Shown here piece by piece: positions 16,250 to 25,295 of a stretch of 64,000 nucleotides of DNA. The translations under genes and the position numbers were made by a program. The DNA is from JANNAT01 sp031384605. GTDB lineage: Bacteria; Pseudomonadota; Alphaproteobacteria; Rhodobacterales; Rhodobacteraceae. Numbering within the stretch: the stretch's first letter is position 1; the number at the start of each line of letters is the position of its first letter. The stretch spans positions 62,001 to 126,000 of the forward strand of contig JANNAT010000094.1 in assembly GCA_031384605.1 (NCBI GenBank), given 5' to 3'. Under the pieces are notes generated by a model. The model saw nothing but the letters and a program-made list of their open reading frames with translations, did no database searches and was not told where the DNA came from.

Positions 16250-17995
16250 TTAGCGCATTTCCAATACAGGTCTTACGCCAAGGATACCCAAGCCCGCCGA
16301 AATCACAACGCCAGTGGCACGGGCCAGCGCAATTTTTGCCAAAGTTGTTGCTGCATTGCCCTCTTGGACAAAGCGCAAACCGGGATCATCATTGCCCTTG
16401 TTCCAAAGCCCGTGGAATTCCGACGCCAATTCAAACAGATAAAACGCCACGCGGTGCGGCTCGTTCGACTTGGCGGCGATTTCCACCAGACGCGGCCATT
16501 CGGCAATTTTGCGGGCCATTTCCAATTCGGCCGGGTGGGAAAGCTGGGTGAAATCGGCTGTCAGCAAGGCCGCATCGTCGCATGTAATCCCGGCTTCGGT
16601 TGCCTTACGGATCACCGAATTGATCCGCGCATTGGCATATTGCACATAGAAAACCGGATTGTCCTTGGACTGCTCCAGCACTTTTGCAAAGTCGAAATCC
16701 AGCGCCACATCGTTCTTGCGTGTCAGCATCATGAACCGCGTTACATCCGCGCCCGCCTGTTCGACGACGTCGCGCAGCGTCACGAAAGTGCCCGCGCGTT
16801 TGGACATTTTGAACGGCTCGCCATTCTTGAACAGCTTAACCAATTGCACCAGCTTGATATCCAGCGGCACGCGGCCCCCCGAAAGCGCCGACACCGCCGC
16901 CTTCATCCGTTTGACATATCCGCCGTGATCTGCGCCAAAAATATTGATCAACTCGTCAAAGCCGCGATTCACTTTATCGAAGTGATAGGCAATGTCGGGG
17001 GCAAAATACGTCCAGCTGCCGTCTGACTTCTGCACCGGACGGTCCACATCATCGCCATGCGCGGTGGAGCGGAACAGCATCTGTTCGCGCGCCTCCCACT
17101 CATCTGTGGTTTTGCCTTTGGGCGGCTCCAGCGTGCCGATGTAAATCAGATCCATGCCGCGCAGGGTTTCGATTGCGGCTTCAATCTGGCCGGTGCCATA
17201 GAGCGCCTTTTCGGATGAAAACACATCCATTTTCACGCCCAGCAACGCCAGATCATCCCGGATCATCGCCATCATCATGTCGGTGGCGAAGGTGCGCAGA
17301 TCGGCCAGCCAAACCTCTTCGCCCTTGTCCAGCAATGTATCGCCGTATTTGGCTTTCAGCGCCTCGCCCACCGGGATCAGATAATCGCCGGGATAAAGGC
17401 CTTCACGAATTTCAGGCTCCAGCCCGTTCGCTTCGCGGTAACGCTCAAAGGCTGAGCGCGCCAGCATATCCACCTGCGCGCCGCCATCGTTGATGTAATA
17501 TTCCCGCGTCACGTCCCAGCCCGCAAAGGCCAAGAGCCGCGACAACGCATCCCCCACCACGGCACCGCGCACATGGCCCACATGCATCGGGCCGGTGGGG
17601 TTGGCGGAAACGAATTCCACGTTCACCCGCCGCCCCTGCCCCATGGTTGACGCGCCAAACCGGGCCCCTTCCATCAACGCCGCGCGCACAATGCCTTGCC
17701 ACATCGCGGGGGCCAGCGTCAGGTTCAAAAACCCCGGCCCTGCCACATCGGCGGCGATAATGCGCGGATCGGCCAGCAGTCTGGCGGCCAGTGCCTCGGC
17801 AATCACGCGCGGTTGCAGGCCGGCAGGTTTGGCCAGAACCATCGCCGCATTGGTGGCCATATCGCCGTGGGCCGCATCGCGGGGCGGTTCCACCGTGACG
17901 GCCCCAACCTCTAACCCACCGGGCAAAACCCCTGCATCCGCCAAAGCAGACAGGTTTTCCAGCACAAGGCCGCGGATTTCGGTGAAGAGATTCAT
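16250..17995 (-). CDS. argS: Arginyl-tRNA synthetase
   Basis: The 581-residue class I synthetase has the HIGH-type motif in ANPTGPMHVGHVRGAV, the KMSKS-type motif in FKMSKRAGTFV, an N-terminal Add-1 domain (MNLFTEIRGLVLENLS) and the C-terminal anticodon-binding DALR domain ending LGVRPVLEMR. It charges tRNA-Arg. The start at 17995 was chosen for the conserved N-terminus; the frame extends 30 codons upstream without resemblance. It begins 64 bases after a GTA holin gene ends and probably leads the SPOR-nagZ-scpAB run. Confidence 0.95.
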   Translation of the reverse strand: MNLFTEIRGLVLENLSALADAGVLPGGLEVGAVTVEPPRDAAHGDMATNAAMVLAKPAGLQPRVIAEALAARLLADPRIIAADVAGPGFLNLTLAPAMWQGIVRAALMEGARFGASTMGQGRRVNVEFVSANPTGPMHVGHVRGAVVGDALSRLLAFAGWDVTREYYINDGGAQVDMLARSAFERYREANGLEPEIREGLYPGDYLIPVGEALKAKYGDTLLDKGEEVWLADLRTFATDMMMAMIRDDLALLGVKMDVFSSEKALYGTGQIEAAIETLRGMDLIYIGTLEPPKGKTTDEWEAREQMLFRSTAHGDDVDRPVQKSDGSWTYFAPDIAYHFDKVNRGFDELINIFGADHGGYVKRMKAAVSALSGGRVPLDIKLVQLVKLFKNGEPFKMSKRAGTFVTLRDVVEQAGADVTRFMMLTRKNDVALDFDFAKVLEQSKDNPVFYVQYANARINSVIRKATEAGITCDDAALLTADFTQLSHPAELEMARKIAEWPRLVEIAAKSNEPHRVAFYLFELASEFHGLWNKGNDDPGLRFVQEGNAATTLAKIALARATGVVISAGLGILGVRPVLEMR

Positions 17996-18059
17996 TTGAT
18001 CATTTCCTGACTTACCCGTTTGGCAATGCCAGAGCGCGCAAGTCAGGTCAAGGTTTGGC

Positions 18060-18548
18060 CTAGGGCTGTGCCGCCCGCCAGTCACTCAGGGCCGGATTTT
18101 CGTCGGGTGCGGCGGTCGGTGCACCGCCCAAACCCTGCGGCATACCCACGGGGCGATTGCGGAAATAATAGGTTTCCCGCGCGCCAAAGTAAAACGCAAC
18201 CACAGCCCCCAACAACCACCACAGCGGTTCGGGCACCGCGTTCAACCCCACCATCCGGCGGGCAAATTGCACCGGATCGGCCATGGCATAGACAAACAAC
18301 CCGATGGTGCCAAAGGCAAGCATTGGGCGCGGCAAACGGTTGATGCCGTTGACCAATCGGTCAAACCAGCCCACCGATGGATTGCCATATTCCGCCCCCA
18401 ACTGGCGCAGGGCCGCCATCTGCGCTTCGGCCGACAGCTCCATCCGCTTGGTCGCCGATGGCACGAACACCTCGGCCACGCCGCGCGCCGCATCGCCCAA
18501 GGCCGCCACCGCGGCAGGGCCACCGACCAAAGTGCCAATCATCCCCAT
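18060..18548 (-). CDS. GTA-type holin (3TM, PF11351-like)
   Basis: The 162-residue protein has a Gly/Ala-rich first hydrophobic segment near residues 2-18 and two clearer membrane helices around 76-92 (MLAFGTIGLFVYAMADP) and 108-123 (PLWWLLGAVVAFYFGA), ending in YYFRNRP and a Pro-rich tail. That matches the three-helix holin family tied to gene-transfer-agent release. Its start overlaps the end of the endolysin gene by 10 bases, making a tight lysis pair. In Rhodobacter capsulatus the corresponding pair is kept apart from the GTA structural cluster, and the same seems true here since no capsid or tail genes are in the window. Confidence 0.82.
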   Translation of the reverse strand: MGMIGTLVGGPAAVAALGDAARGVAEVFVPSATKRMELSAEAQMAALRQLGAEYGNPSVGWFDRLVNGINRLPRPMLAFGTIGLFVYAMADPVQFARRMVGLNAVPEPLWWLLGAVVAFYFGARETYYFRNRPVGMPQGLGGAPTAAPDENPALSDWRAAQP

Positions 18549-19150
18549 GCCGCCACCCGCGCAGCGTGCTGGGCATCGTTCAGATGATACTTCTGGGCGA
18601 TGAATTCCTCGGCGCGCACGATCCAGCCCCCTTTGCCCCCCAATCTGGTGCGCGCGAATTTGCGGCTGGCGGGACGGGCATCTGCAAGGGCGTAATAATA
18701 GTTGCGCCGCGCAATGCCGTAAGCATCGGCCAAATGGCTGGGCGCTGCATCATGGGCCATCTGGGCGGCCCGCAGGGTTTGTGGCCCCACTTGGCCGTCG
18801 GGATCGCAAGGATACCCCATATCCGTCAGCAATCGTTGCAACACCTTGATGGCATTGCTGCCGGCGTTGACATACATATCGAACACTGACGCTTGCAGGG
18901 CTTCGGGCAAACCTGCCAACCCCGGACGTCGAAAGTAGTGGTCAATATAAATATCAATGGCTTGCGCGACACTTAATCGGCGCACGTCTTCAACATCAAT
19001 ACGTGCGTCGCCCGTGACATCAACCCCCAACCGCCGCATGGTGTGAATGGTAACCCCGTGGTTGGTGGCGCCACCGGGATCATCGGGATCATTCACAAAG
19101 CCGCCTTCACGCGCGACAATCTCTTGCGCCAGATCTTGCACAGTTTTCAT
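18539..19150 (-). CDS. GTA-type endolysin, holin-associated N-acetylmuramidase (GH108)
   Basis: The 203-residue protein is a GH108-type muramidase: AREGGFVNDPDDPGGATNHGVT at residues 13-34, with catalytic Glu15 in REGG, and the peptidoglycan-binding C-terminal part with DPDGQVGPQTLRAAQ and YYYALADARPASRKFARGW-like aromatic pattern. It would cut the glycan backbone once the holin opens the membrane. I chose the ATG at 19150 because the conserved domain begins at once; upstream in-frame codons code poor sequence. A small inverted repeat flanks the ribosome site (19159-19177). Together with the holin this looks like the lysis module of a gene transfer agent or its remnant. Confidence 0.85.
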   Translation of the reverse strand: MKTVQDLAQEIVAREGGFVNDPDDPGGATNHGVTIHTMRRLGVDVTGDARIDVEDVRRLSVAQAIDIYIDHYFRRPGLAGLPEALQASVFDMYVNAGSNAIKVLQRLLTDMGYPCDPDGQVGPQTLRAAQMAHDAAPSHLADAYGIARRNYYYALADARPASRKFARTRLGGKGGWIVRAEEFIAQKYHLNDAQHAARVAAWG

Positions 19151-19158
19151 CGCAGCCC

Positions 19159-19177
19159 CCATCGGTTCACCCGATGG
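19159..19177 (-). promoter_or_regulatory. Inverted repeat beside the endolysin ribosome site
   Basis: CCATCGG (19159-19165) and CCGATGG (19171-19177) form a 7-bp hairpin directly upstream of GGGGGC, the likely ribosome site for the endolysin. It could tune translation or bind a regulator. A possible promoter further upstream on the minus strand reads TTGACC, 17 bases, TGTAGG. Confidence 0.35.
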
Positions 19178-19299
19178 CCATGCTGACCCAGCAACCTTAA
19201 CGCTGCAGAACCACACAGCGCGCCGCAATACCTACAATTTATCTAAAATTTGCGGTCAATCTTGGTCCAAATACCCAAACCTGTCGCAGCCAAGCCATC

Positions 19300-19752
19300 T
19301 CAGGATTTTGGCTCCACATAAACGCCCTGATCTTTCAACGCGTCAATAACTTCCTTGGGCATATAGCTTTCGTCATGCTTGGCCAAAATCTCGGTGGCCA
19401 CAAACACATCGCCTTCCATCGCCCCAGTGCCCACCATCCCCTGCCCCTCTTCGAACAGATCAGGCAGCACCCCGGTGTATCGCGCGGGCACGGTTTTGTT
19501 GGTGTCGGTCACCGAAAAACGGATCGTCTTACCCTGCCCGCGGATCAGACTGCCTTTTTCCACCAGCCCGCCAATCCGAAACACCTCGCCGGGCCTTGGC
19601 GGGTCTGACAAAACCTGACTGGGCGAGCGGAAAAAGTTGATGCCGTCGCGCATGCCATAGCCAATCAGCGCAGTCGCCCCAACCAGCGCCACAAAAGTCA
19701 GCGCAATCACTTGAATGCGACGTTGTTTTTTAAGCCCTTTCAGACCAGCCAT
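19300..19752 (-). CDS. ccmE: Cytochrome c maturation haem chaperone CcmE
   Basis: The 150-residue protein has one N-terminal membrane anchor (VIALTFVALVGATALIGYGM) and a periplasmic beta-barrel with the haem-binding HxxxY motif: His126 and Tyr130 in AKHDESYMP. CcmE binds haem covalently through this His and hands it to CcmF. It starts 9 bases after the argC stop, so the two share a transcript. The ccmF/ccmH genes that often follow ccmE are absent here; the GTA lysis pair comes next instead. Confidence 0.93.
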   Translation of the reverse strand: MAGLKGLKKQRRIQVIALTFVALVGATALIGYGMRDGINFFRSPSQVLSDPPRPGEVFRIGGLVEKGSLIRGQGKTIRFSVTDTNKTVPARYTGVLPDLFEEGQGMVGTGAMEGDVFVATEILAKHDESYMPKEVIDALKDQGVYVEPKS

Positions 19753-19761
19753 ATCACCCTC

Positions 19762-20787
19762 TTACGGAAAAATCGGTGCCATCATCAGGCCCGCTGTCTC
19801 GTTCAGGCCCAACATCAGATTGGCGTTTTGCAGCGCTTGGCCCGATGATCCCTTGGTCAGATTGTCCAACACCGAAACTACCACGGCGCGGCCCGGCAAA
19901 CGATCACCGATCACACCCAGATGACAGTGGTTAGACCCGGCAATATCGCGGGTTGAAGGCAAAGTGCCATACGGCAGCACGTGAAGAAACGGCTCTGCCG
20001 CATAGGCATCTGTCAGCACGCGGTGAATGGCAACCGGATCGCCTTGTACATAAGTTGTGGCCAGAATGCCCCGGTTCATCGGCAGCAGATGCGGGGTGAA
20101 TTGAATATGCACCGCACGGCCCGCAAGCAGGCTGAATTCCTGATCAAATTCACCCAAATGCCGGTGCTTGCCGCCCGCGGAATAGGTGTGCGTGCCGCCT
20201 GACAGTTCGGCATGCAGCAGGTTTTCCTTGGCTGACCGCCCCGCGCCGGAGACCCCGGCTTTCAGGTCGATCAGAATACTGTCCAGATCAATCACGCCCG
20301 CCGAAATCAACGGGCGCAGCGCATATTGCCCGGCAGCGGCGTTGCAGCCGGTGCCAGCCACCAGACGCGCCGCGCGTATATCATCGCGGTAAAACTCGGT
20401 CAGCCCATAGACCGCTTCCGCCTGTAAATCGGGTGCGATATGCGGTTGGCCATACCATTTTTCATAGGCGGCAAGATCGCGCAGCCGGAAATCCGCCGAA
20501 AGATCAACGATTTTCAGGGATTTGGGTAAAGCCGAAACAACCACTTGCGTGGTGGCATGTGGCAATGCGCAAAAGCACAGATCAACTTGGGTGAAATCAA
20601 TTTCGTCAATCTTTTGCAGGCGGGGCAGATCAAGGTGGCGCAGAAACGGAAAGACCTCGGCCATCGCCATGCCCGCTTTGCGATCGGCAGACAGGGCCAC
20701 GATTTTCATTGACGGATGCGTGGCAATCAGGCGCACCAGTTCCGCCCCGGTATAGCCCGAGGCCCCAAGTATCGCGATCCGCTGCAT
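19762..20787 (-). CDS. argC: N-acetyl-gamma-glutamyl-phosphate reductase
   Basis: The 341-residue protein has the N-terminal NADP-binding GASGYTGAELVRL motif, the catalytic Cys148 in VAGTGCNAAAG, and the conserved FTPHLLPMNRGI and GSNHC-type C-terminal segments. It performs the third step of arginine synthesis, reducing N-acetylglutamyl phosphate to the semialdehyde. Length and ends match the family. It leads an argC-ccmE transcript. Confidence 0.95.
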   Translation of the reverse strand: MQRIAILGASGYTGAELVRLIATHPSMKIVALSADRKAGMAMAEVFPFLRHLDLPRLQKIDEIDFTQVDLCFCALPHATTQVVVSALPKSLKIVDLSADFRLRDLAAYEKWYGQPHIAPDLQAEAVYGLTEFYRDDIRAARLVAGTGCNAAAGQYALRPLISAGVIDLDSILIDLKAGVSGAGRSAKENLLHAELSGGTHTYSAGGKHRHLGEFDQEFSLLAGRAVHIQFTPHLLPMNRGILATTYVQGDPVAIHRVLTDAYAAEPFLHVLPYGTLPSTRDIAGSNHCHLGVIGDRLPGRAVVVSVLDNLTKGSSGQALQNANLMLGLNETAGLMMAPIFP

Positions 20788-20875
20788 CGTTCCGTCCTTA
20801 TCGCTGCATTTGGTGCAGATGTGGCGACGCGGACGCGCAGATGCAAGGGGAAATCAGCCGCGCGCCTGCGCCTGA

Positions 20876-23122
20876 TCAACCGAAGATCAGATCATCCGCC
20901 AAGGCCAGTTTGGTGGTGTTCAGCACGGTCAGGCTGTCAGTTGCACTTAGCTGAAACACCACATTGCCGCTGGATTCGACCGCCAAAGCCAAGGCTTTGT
21001 CAACGGTATTGGCCGCGACAAAGCCCAGAATGAACAGCGTGTCGATATTGTCTTGAAAGTCCATCACCCGGTCCGCGCCAGACGCTGTCTTGAAGATGAA
21101 AATATCCGCGCCGTCGCCGCCAAACAAGGTATCTGCACCGCCGCGCCCCCAAAGCCTGTCATCGCCGGCCATACCCCACAGGGTATTGGCCCCAATATTG
21201 CCCAAAAGGACGTCGCCCAAACCTGATCCTTCAAGGTTTTCAACGCCGACAAAAATATCGCCCCTGGCATCGCCAACGGCGACCACTGTCTTTGTGGCAA
21301 CAAGGCTAGCAACCACCCGCGTGGTGGCTGTGGCATAGCTGGCCGTATCAATGCCCGCGCCACCCTCCAGCCGATCTGCGCCTGATCCCCCTTGCAACAG
21401 ATCATCGCCCGCATCGCCCAGCAGGGTATCCGCGCCTGCCCGACCGATCAGCCTGTCATTGCCCGCCCCGCCCATAAGCCGGTCAGCCGCAGCGCCGCCA
21501 GTCAACCCGTTGTTCCGCGCATTGCCGGTGCCATTGAAAGCGGCCACTCCGGCATAGGTCAGATTTTCAACAAATCCAAACTGCTTTGCCGCCAAAGACC
21601 AGGCACTGACGCTGGTTAAAACCGTATCGGTGCCTGCATTTGCATATTCGACGATGGTATCGGTGCCCGAGGCCAGGATGTAGGTATCATCGCCCTCGCC
21701 CCCCGCCAGCGCATCGCGGCCAAGTCCGCCATCCAGCGTGTCTGCGCCTGCGCCGCCAAACAGATGATCAATGCCGCCCCCGCCCATCAGGCGATCATCG
21801 CCTGCCTGACCAAACAGAAAATCATCCGCCGCAAGGCCCGACACCGCATCGCTTCCGGTGCCACCATAAAGGAAATCGTTGGAGAGATCAGTGCCCGATA
21901 GCGTATCATCGCCGCCAAAGCCAAAGCCAAAGCCAGCCTTTTTCACCGCGTCAAACAGCGCCTCGCCCGCTGCCACCTGATAGGCCTCATTGCGCAGCTT
22001 GGCATCAATCAGCCTGAGGTGCGTCACCTCGGCACCGGCATTGGACTCGGGGTTTGATCCCAGCGAATAGGCGTCCATTGCGTGGGCCAGCGAATGCTGA
22101 TGGCGATAGTTCAACGCCCCATTGCCCTCGATCGACAGCAAATGCGAGGCACCCGTCTGCAGGCCGGGATACCAGCCAAGGCCAATGCCGTTATCGGCGA
22201 ACCAATCATAGGCGGCCACATACATATCTGCGACATCGGGCGCGTTGGCAGGGTTATCGACCGCGCCATTGGCGTTGATTTCGGTAAGCAGCACATCATC
22301 GCCTGCAACTGACGCAAAAAGCACATCCAGCTTGGCACGCAAATCCGCTGGCGAGGTTGCATTGTCGGTGCCCATCCAGCCAGCATAAAGATGCGCCGAC
22401 CACACCAGACTGTTACCGACGCCGCTTCGGATATAATCCAGAACCGATCCATCGCCGATGGCCGTTTTGTCCAGCGTCAGAAAATCGCCGTTATAGCCCC
22501 AGCCGCCAACCAGCACCTTACCCTCCGCGCGACCCTGCACCAGATCCGACAAAGCGATCATGTGATCGGCGTATAGTTTGGCAAAGCTTGCCACCGAATA
22601 GGTTGCATCCGCGCCGTTTGCCTTGATGCTGTGGCGGTATCCGGCGGATTCGTTCATCAGATCCCAGCCGTAAACCGCGCCCTTTACTGCGGCGTGCCCG
22701 TCCATCCAGCCCATCATTTTGGTCCAGGCACCCGAAACATCGGCAATGTTTGCCTGCAACGCGGCATCCGCAGCCGCATTGCTTAATGCCCCCCAGGTCG
22801 CATTGCCGATGCCGATATTTTGCGCATCACCCCCGCCATAGCTGATGGTCAACTGATAGCCATTGGCCGCAGCGGCCGCGAGGAACCGCTCCATCTGCGG
22901 ATGCAACGTGCCGTCCGCGTTGAAGGAATATTCGTTGAACAACACCCGCAGATTGTTCACCAAAGGCAAACCTGCGCGGATTGCGGCGACGAACCCTTCG
23001 GGATCGCCGTTCATCGCCACCGGGATCATTTGCGCCACGTCCTGCCACGCCTTGCCTGACCCATCGGCAGCGATCACCGCGATATTGATCATCTTCACAG
23101 CACTGGTGTTTGATCCGGCCAT
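20876..23122 (-). CDS. RTX protein with N-terminal GH5-like (clan A) glycoside hydrolase domain
   Basis: The 748-residue protein joins two modules. Residues about 10-370 look like a clan-A glycosidase barrel: VYGWDLMNES supplies the Asn-Glu acid/base pair (Glu158) and VLLTEINANG the nucleophile (Glu281), 123 residues apart as in GH5-type cellulases. From about residue 400 come GGxGxDxL calcium-binding nonapeptides (GGTGSDAVSG, GGAGADTLDGG) and a VENLEGSGLGDVLLGN block, ending LADDLIFG. There is no N-terminal signal, as expected for type I secretion through a C-terminal signal. The ATG at 23122 has AAGGGA 9 bases upstream; an in-frame ATG at 23143 is possible. Substrate is unknown. No transporter genes adjoin it. 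Confidence 0.8.
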   Translation of the reverse strand: MAGSNTSAVKMINIAVIAADGSGKAWQDVAQMIPVAMNGDPEGFVAAIRAGLPLVNNLRVLFNEYSFNADGTLHPQMERFLAAAAANGYQLTISYGGGDAQNIGIGNATWGALSNAAADAALQANIADVSGAWTKMMGWMDGHAAVKGAVYGWDLMNESAGYRHSIKANGADATYSVASFAKLYADHMIALSDLVQGRAEGKVLVGGWGYNGDFLTLDKTAIGDGSVLDYIRSGVGNSLVWSAHLYAGWMGTDNATSPADLRAKLDVLFASVAGDDVLLTEINANGAVDNPANAPDVADMYVAAYDWFADNGIGLGWYPGLQTGASHLLSIEGNGALNYRHQHSLAHAMDAYSLGSNPESNAGAEVTHLRLIDAKLRNEAYQVAAGEALFDAVKKAGFGFGFGGDDTLSGTDLSNDFLYGGTGSDAVSGLAADDFLFGQAGDDRLMGGGGIDHLFGGAGADTLDGGLGRDALAGGEGDDTYILASGTDTIVEYANAGTDTVLTSVSAWSLAAKQFGFVENLTYAGVAAFNGTGNARNNGLTGGAAADRLMGGAGNDRLIGRAGADTLLGDAGDDLLQGGSGADRLEGGAGIDTASYATATTRVVASLVATKTVVAVGDARGDIFVGVENLEGSGLGDVLLGNIGANTLWGMAGDDRLWGRGGADTLFGGDGADIFIFKTASGADRVMDFQDNIDTLFILGFVAANTVDKALALAVESSGNVVFQLSATDSLTVLNTTKLALADDLIFG

Positions 23123-23353
23123 TTTGGAATTCCCTTGAAACATCGGCAAACCCACTGGGGGCTTGGCTGTGGGTAGACCAAGACTTCGGGGCGAAATCAG
23201 GGCACAAAACGGGTGCCTGACTTAGAAAATATCTAATGATTTTAGTGTATTATAAATGGTTTCGCGCCAATGATGGCGGATTAGACCGGGTGGCGGAAAC
23301 AGTGTGGCAAGGTCGTTTACCAAACACCGCCAATCAGCGCGAATCATTCAGGC

Positions 23354-24121
23354 TCAGGGCCACATCTCGCCGGCCTGAACCGCGAAGGGCAGAATATTGC
23401 TGCGCGGTGGCAATGGGCAGATCGCAAATTCGCTAAAGCCGCAAGGCGGGGTAAAGGCGCGGTTGAAATCCAGGGTGATCTGGCTATCCCCTGCGTTTTC
23501 ACCGATCAAAAACCGCGACGCGGCATAGGTTTGGTGGCCCGACGTGGCATCGCGGATCACAAACATTGGCCTGCCCGCCTTCCAATGGGTGGCCAGCAGG
23601 GTAACATCCTGATCAGCATGGTGAAACCGCGCAACATGCGTTAGCGCCACCGTGGTGGGTGCGCCGCCTTTTTGATCAATGACCTGCGATTGGGGCTTAG
23701 GTAAAACCAACCAGTCGGCGCGGATGATCCATGCCGGATCTGCGGGATAATACCTCAACTGCACATCGCGCGGCAGCGCAAGATCGCGCACCCGCAACGC
23801 GGTTTCCCCGTTATCGCTGTGCAGTTCCAACAGCAGTCCAGCGGCGTGCAACTGCGGCGGGGTTTCGGGTTTTGCCACGAAGGGCAGATCCGCTCCGTCG
23901 GGCAAGCAAAGCCAGCCGCCCTGATCGGTCAACGTCAGGGTGCCCAAATGATCGGGACCGGACCGGATGATCACAGCGTTTCCCGCAGCACGGCCCACGG
24001 TTTGCGCGCCGATGACCAAAGCAATACGATCGGTCAGGTTCAACCAGCCGTCATCGGCGGTCAATGCCGCCAGACGCGCAGCTTTCCATCCGGCAAGATC
24101 AAGGATCACTGGTAAGGCCAT
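23354..24121 (-). CDS. DUF1684 family protein
   Basis: The 255-residue protein ends with the DUF1684 signature: a TLDFNRAFTPPCGFSEFAICPLPP segment followed by LPFAVQAGE. These residues resemble a cofactor-free barrel, but no activity is known. It has no signal peptide. It stands alone, with 231 bases of non-coding DNA on the side of the RTX/glycosidase gene and 106 on the other. Function is not assignable. Confidence 0.82.
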   Translation of the reverse strand: MALPVILDLAGWKAARLAALTADDGWLNLTDRIALVIGAQTVGRAAGNAVIIRSGPDHLGTLTLTDQGGWLCLPDGADLPFVAKPETPPQLHAAGLLLELHSDNGETALRVRDLALPRDVQLRYYPADPAWIIRADWLVLPKPQSQVIDQKGGAPTTVALTHVARFHHADQDVTLLATHWKAGRPMFVIRDATSGHQTYAASRFLIGENAGDSQITLDFNRAFTPPCGFSEFAICPLPPRSNILPFAVQAGEMWP

Positions 24122-24196
24122 CGCACGCAGGTCATTGTTTTTCCAACAAAAAGTAAATATCGATCATAAGATCATGGCCAATTGCCGGTGACGTAA

Positions 24197-24216
24197 GGTG
24201 CGCCTTAAGGCACACC
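24197..24216. repeat. Short palindrome between genes
   Basis: GGTGCGCC (24197-24204), TTAA, GGCACACC (24209-24216) form a near-perfect 8-bp stem flanked by GTA and CTAC. It lies just past the DUF533 gene stop and resembles a common dispersed GTAGGGTGCGCC-type palindrome. It could act as a weak terminator. Confidence 0.4.
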
Positions 24217-24227
24217 CTACACTTCCC

Positions 24228-25145
24228 TTACGCATAAAGCGCCGCCACGCCCAGCTTGGCGTGGATATCATTCACGCCGTCTTTGTCGATTTCCAAGGCC
24301 GTTGCCAGATCGTGCAGATATTGCGCCTCGGCCTGACTATCCAGATCAATCGCCATCACCGACATGGTATAAACTTGGCTTTCCAACCCCGCCGGAACAT
24401 TGCGCACAAGGGCCGGTATATCGACTTTCTTGGCCATTTCGGCCTGCACAAAGGCCATTTCGGCGTCGGAAACATCTCCAAGATTGCCCAGCAGTTTTTC
24501 CTTTTCAGCGTCCTGAATTTCGCCATCTGATTTGGCGGCCTGAATCATCGCACTTAGCATCAAGGCCGCCACGGCGTTCTGATCGGCGGTGGGTTCAACG
24601 TCCGGCTCGCCCTGATTGGTGAAAGAGCTGTTCAGCACATCGCCAAAGCTGCGGTTGTTCGCAGGAGCGGCCGGGGTTTGGCCGCCGCCTGTCAAGCCGC
24701 CCAACAGCCCGCCCAATCCGCCAGCAGCACCACCGCCCAGCAGGCCACCCAACAAATCGCCCAGACCACCGCCCGCACCCGTCCGCGAAGACCCGGATCG
24801 CCCACTGGTCAATCCACCCAGCAAATCCCCTAATCCGCCACCCGACGCGGCCCCAGTGGTGCGACCGCCGCCGCCCAGTTGTTCCAGCATCCCGCCAAGC
24901 CCGCCTTGCGATGTGCCACCCGCACTGCCCCCCAAAACCGAGCCCATGCTTTCCCGGCTGCTGCGCCCGGGATTATCTTGCGCAGGGCTATGCGCGCCAC
25001 CAAACAACCCGCCCGTCCCTGCCCCGCCCTTCCTTGCGTTGCCACCCCCGGTATTCGACGTCTTGGCGCGCTGCGTGACGGCCTGCACCCCCTTGGCCAA
25101 GACCACGCCAATTGCAACCTTCGCAAGTGTTCCCATCAGTGACAT
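24228..25145 (-). CDS. DUF533/TerB-like membrane protein with Gly-rich linker
   Basis: The 305-residue protein begins with a short hydrophobic helix (LAKVAIGVVLAKGV), then a Gly/Ser-rich segment of about 130 residues with repeated GLGDLLGGL units, and ends with an all-helical TerB-like DUF533 domain (QNAVAALMLSAMIQAAKSDGEIQDAEKEKLL through VNDIHAKLGVAALYA). Relatives such as YebE are inner-membrane proteins of unknown role; TerB-like domains bind metal. The ATG at 25145 has GGAG 6 bases upstream. It follows murI on the same strand after 150 bases. Confidence 0.8.
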   Translation of the reverse strand: MSLMGTLAKVAIGVVLAKGVQAVTQRAKTSNTGGGNARKGGAGTGGLFGGAHSPAQDNPGRSSRESMGSVLGGSAGGTSQGGLGGMLEQLGGGGRTTGAASGGGLGDLLGGLTSGRSGSSRTGAGGGLGDLLGGLLGGGAAGGLGGLLGGLTGGGQTPAAPANNRSFGDVLNSSFTNQGEPDVEPTADQNAVAALMLSAMIQAAKSDGEIQDAEKEKLLGNLGDVSDAEMAFVQAEMAKKVDIPALVRNVPAGLESQVYTMSVMAIDLDSQAEAQYLHDLATALEIDKDGVNDIHAKLGVAALYA

Positions 25146-25295
25146 AGCGATCTCCAATTACAAAACCAGAGCGCAGCTTATCGGGGATTTGTAACAAAGA
25201 AAGCGGGGAAAATTTGCGTAGGCTTGGCAGCGGCAATGCGTGGTTTCACATACAAACTTTCGGCAAAACTTCGCCGACTGCGGATTACGCGGGCT

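Noticed and set aside
24616..25194. 192-codon Pro-rich frame opposite the DUF533 gene
   Set aside because: It is the mirror of the Gly-rich linker on the other strand (GGC/GGT read as GCC/ACC).
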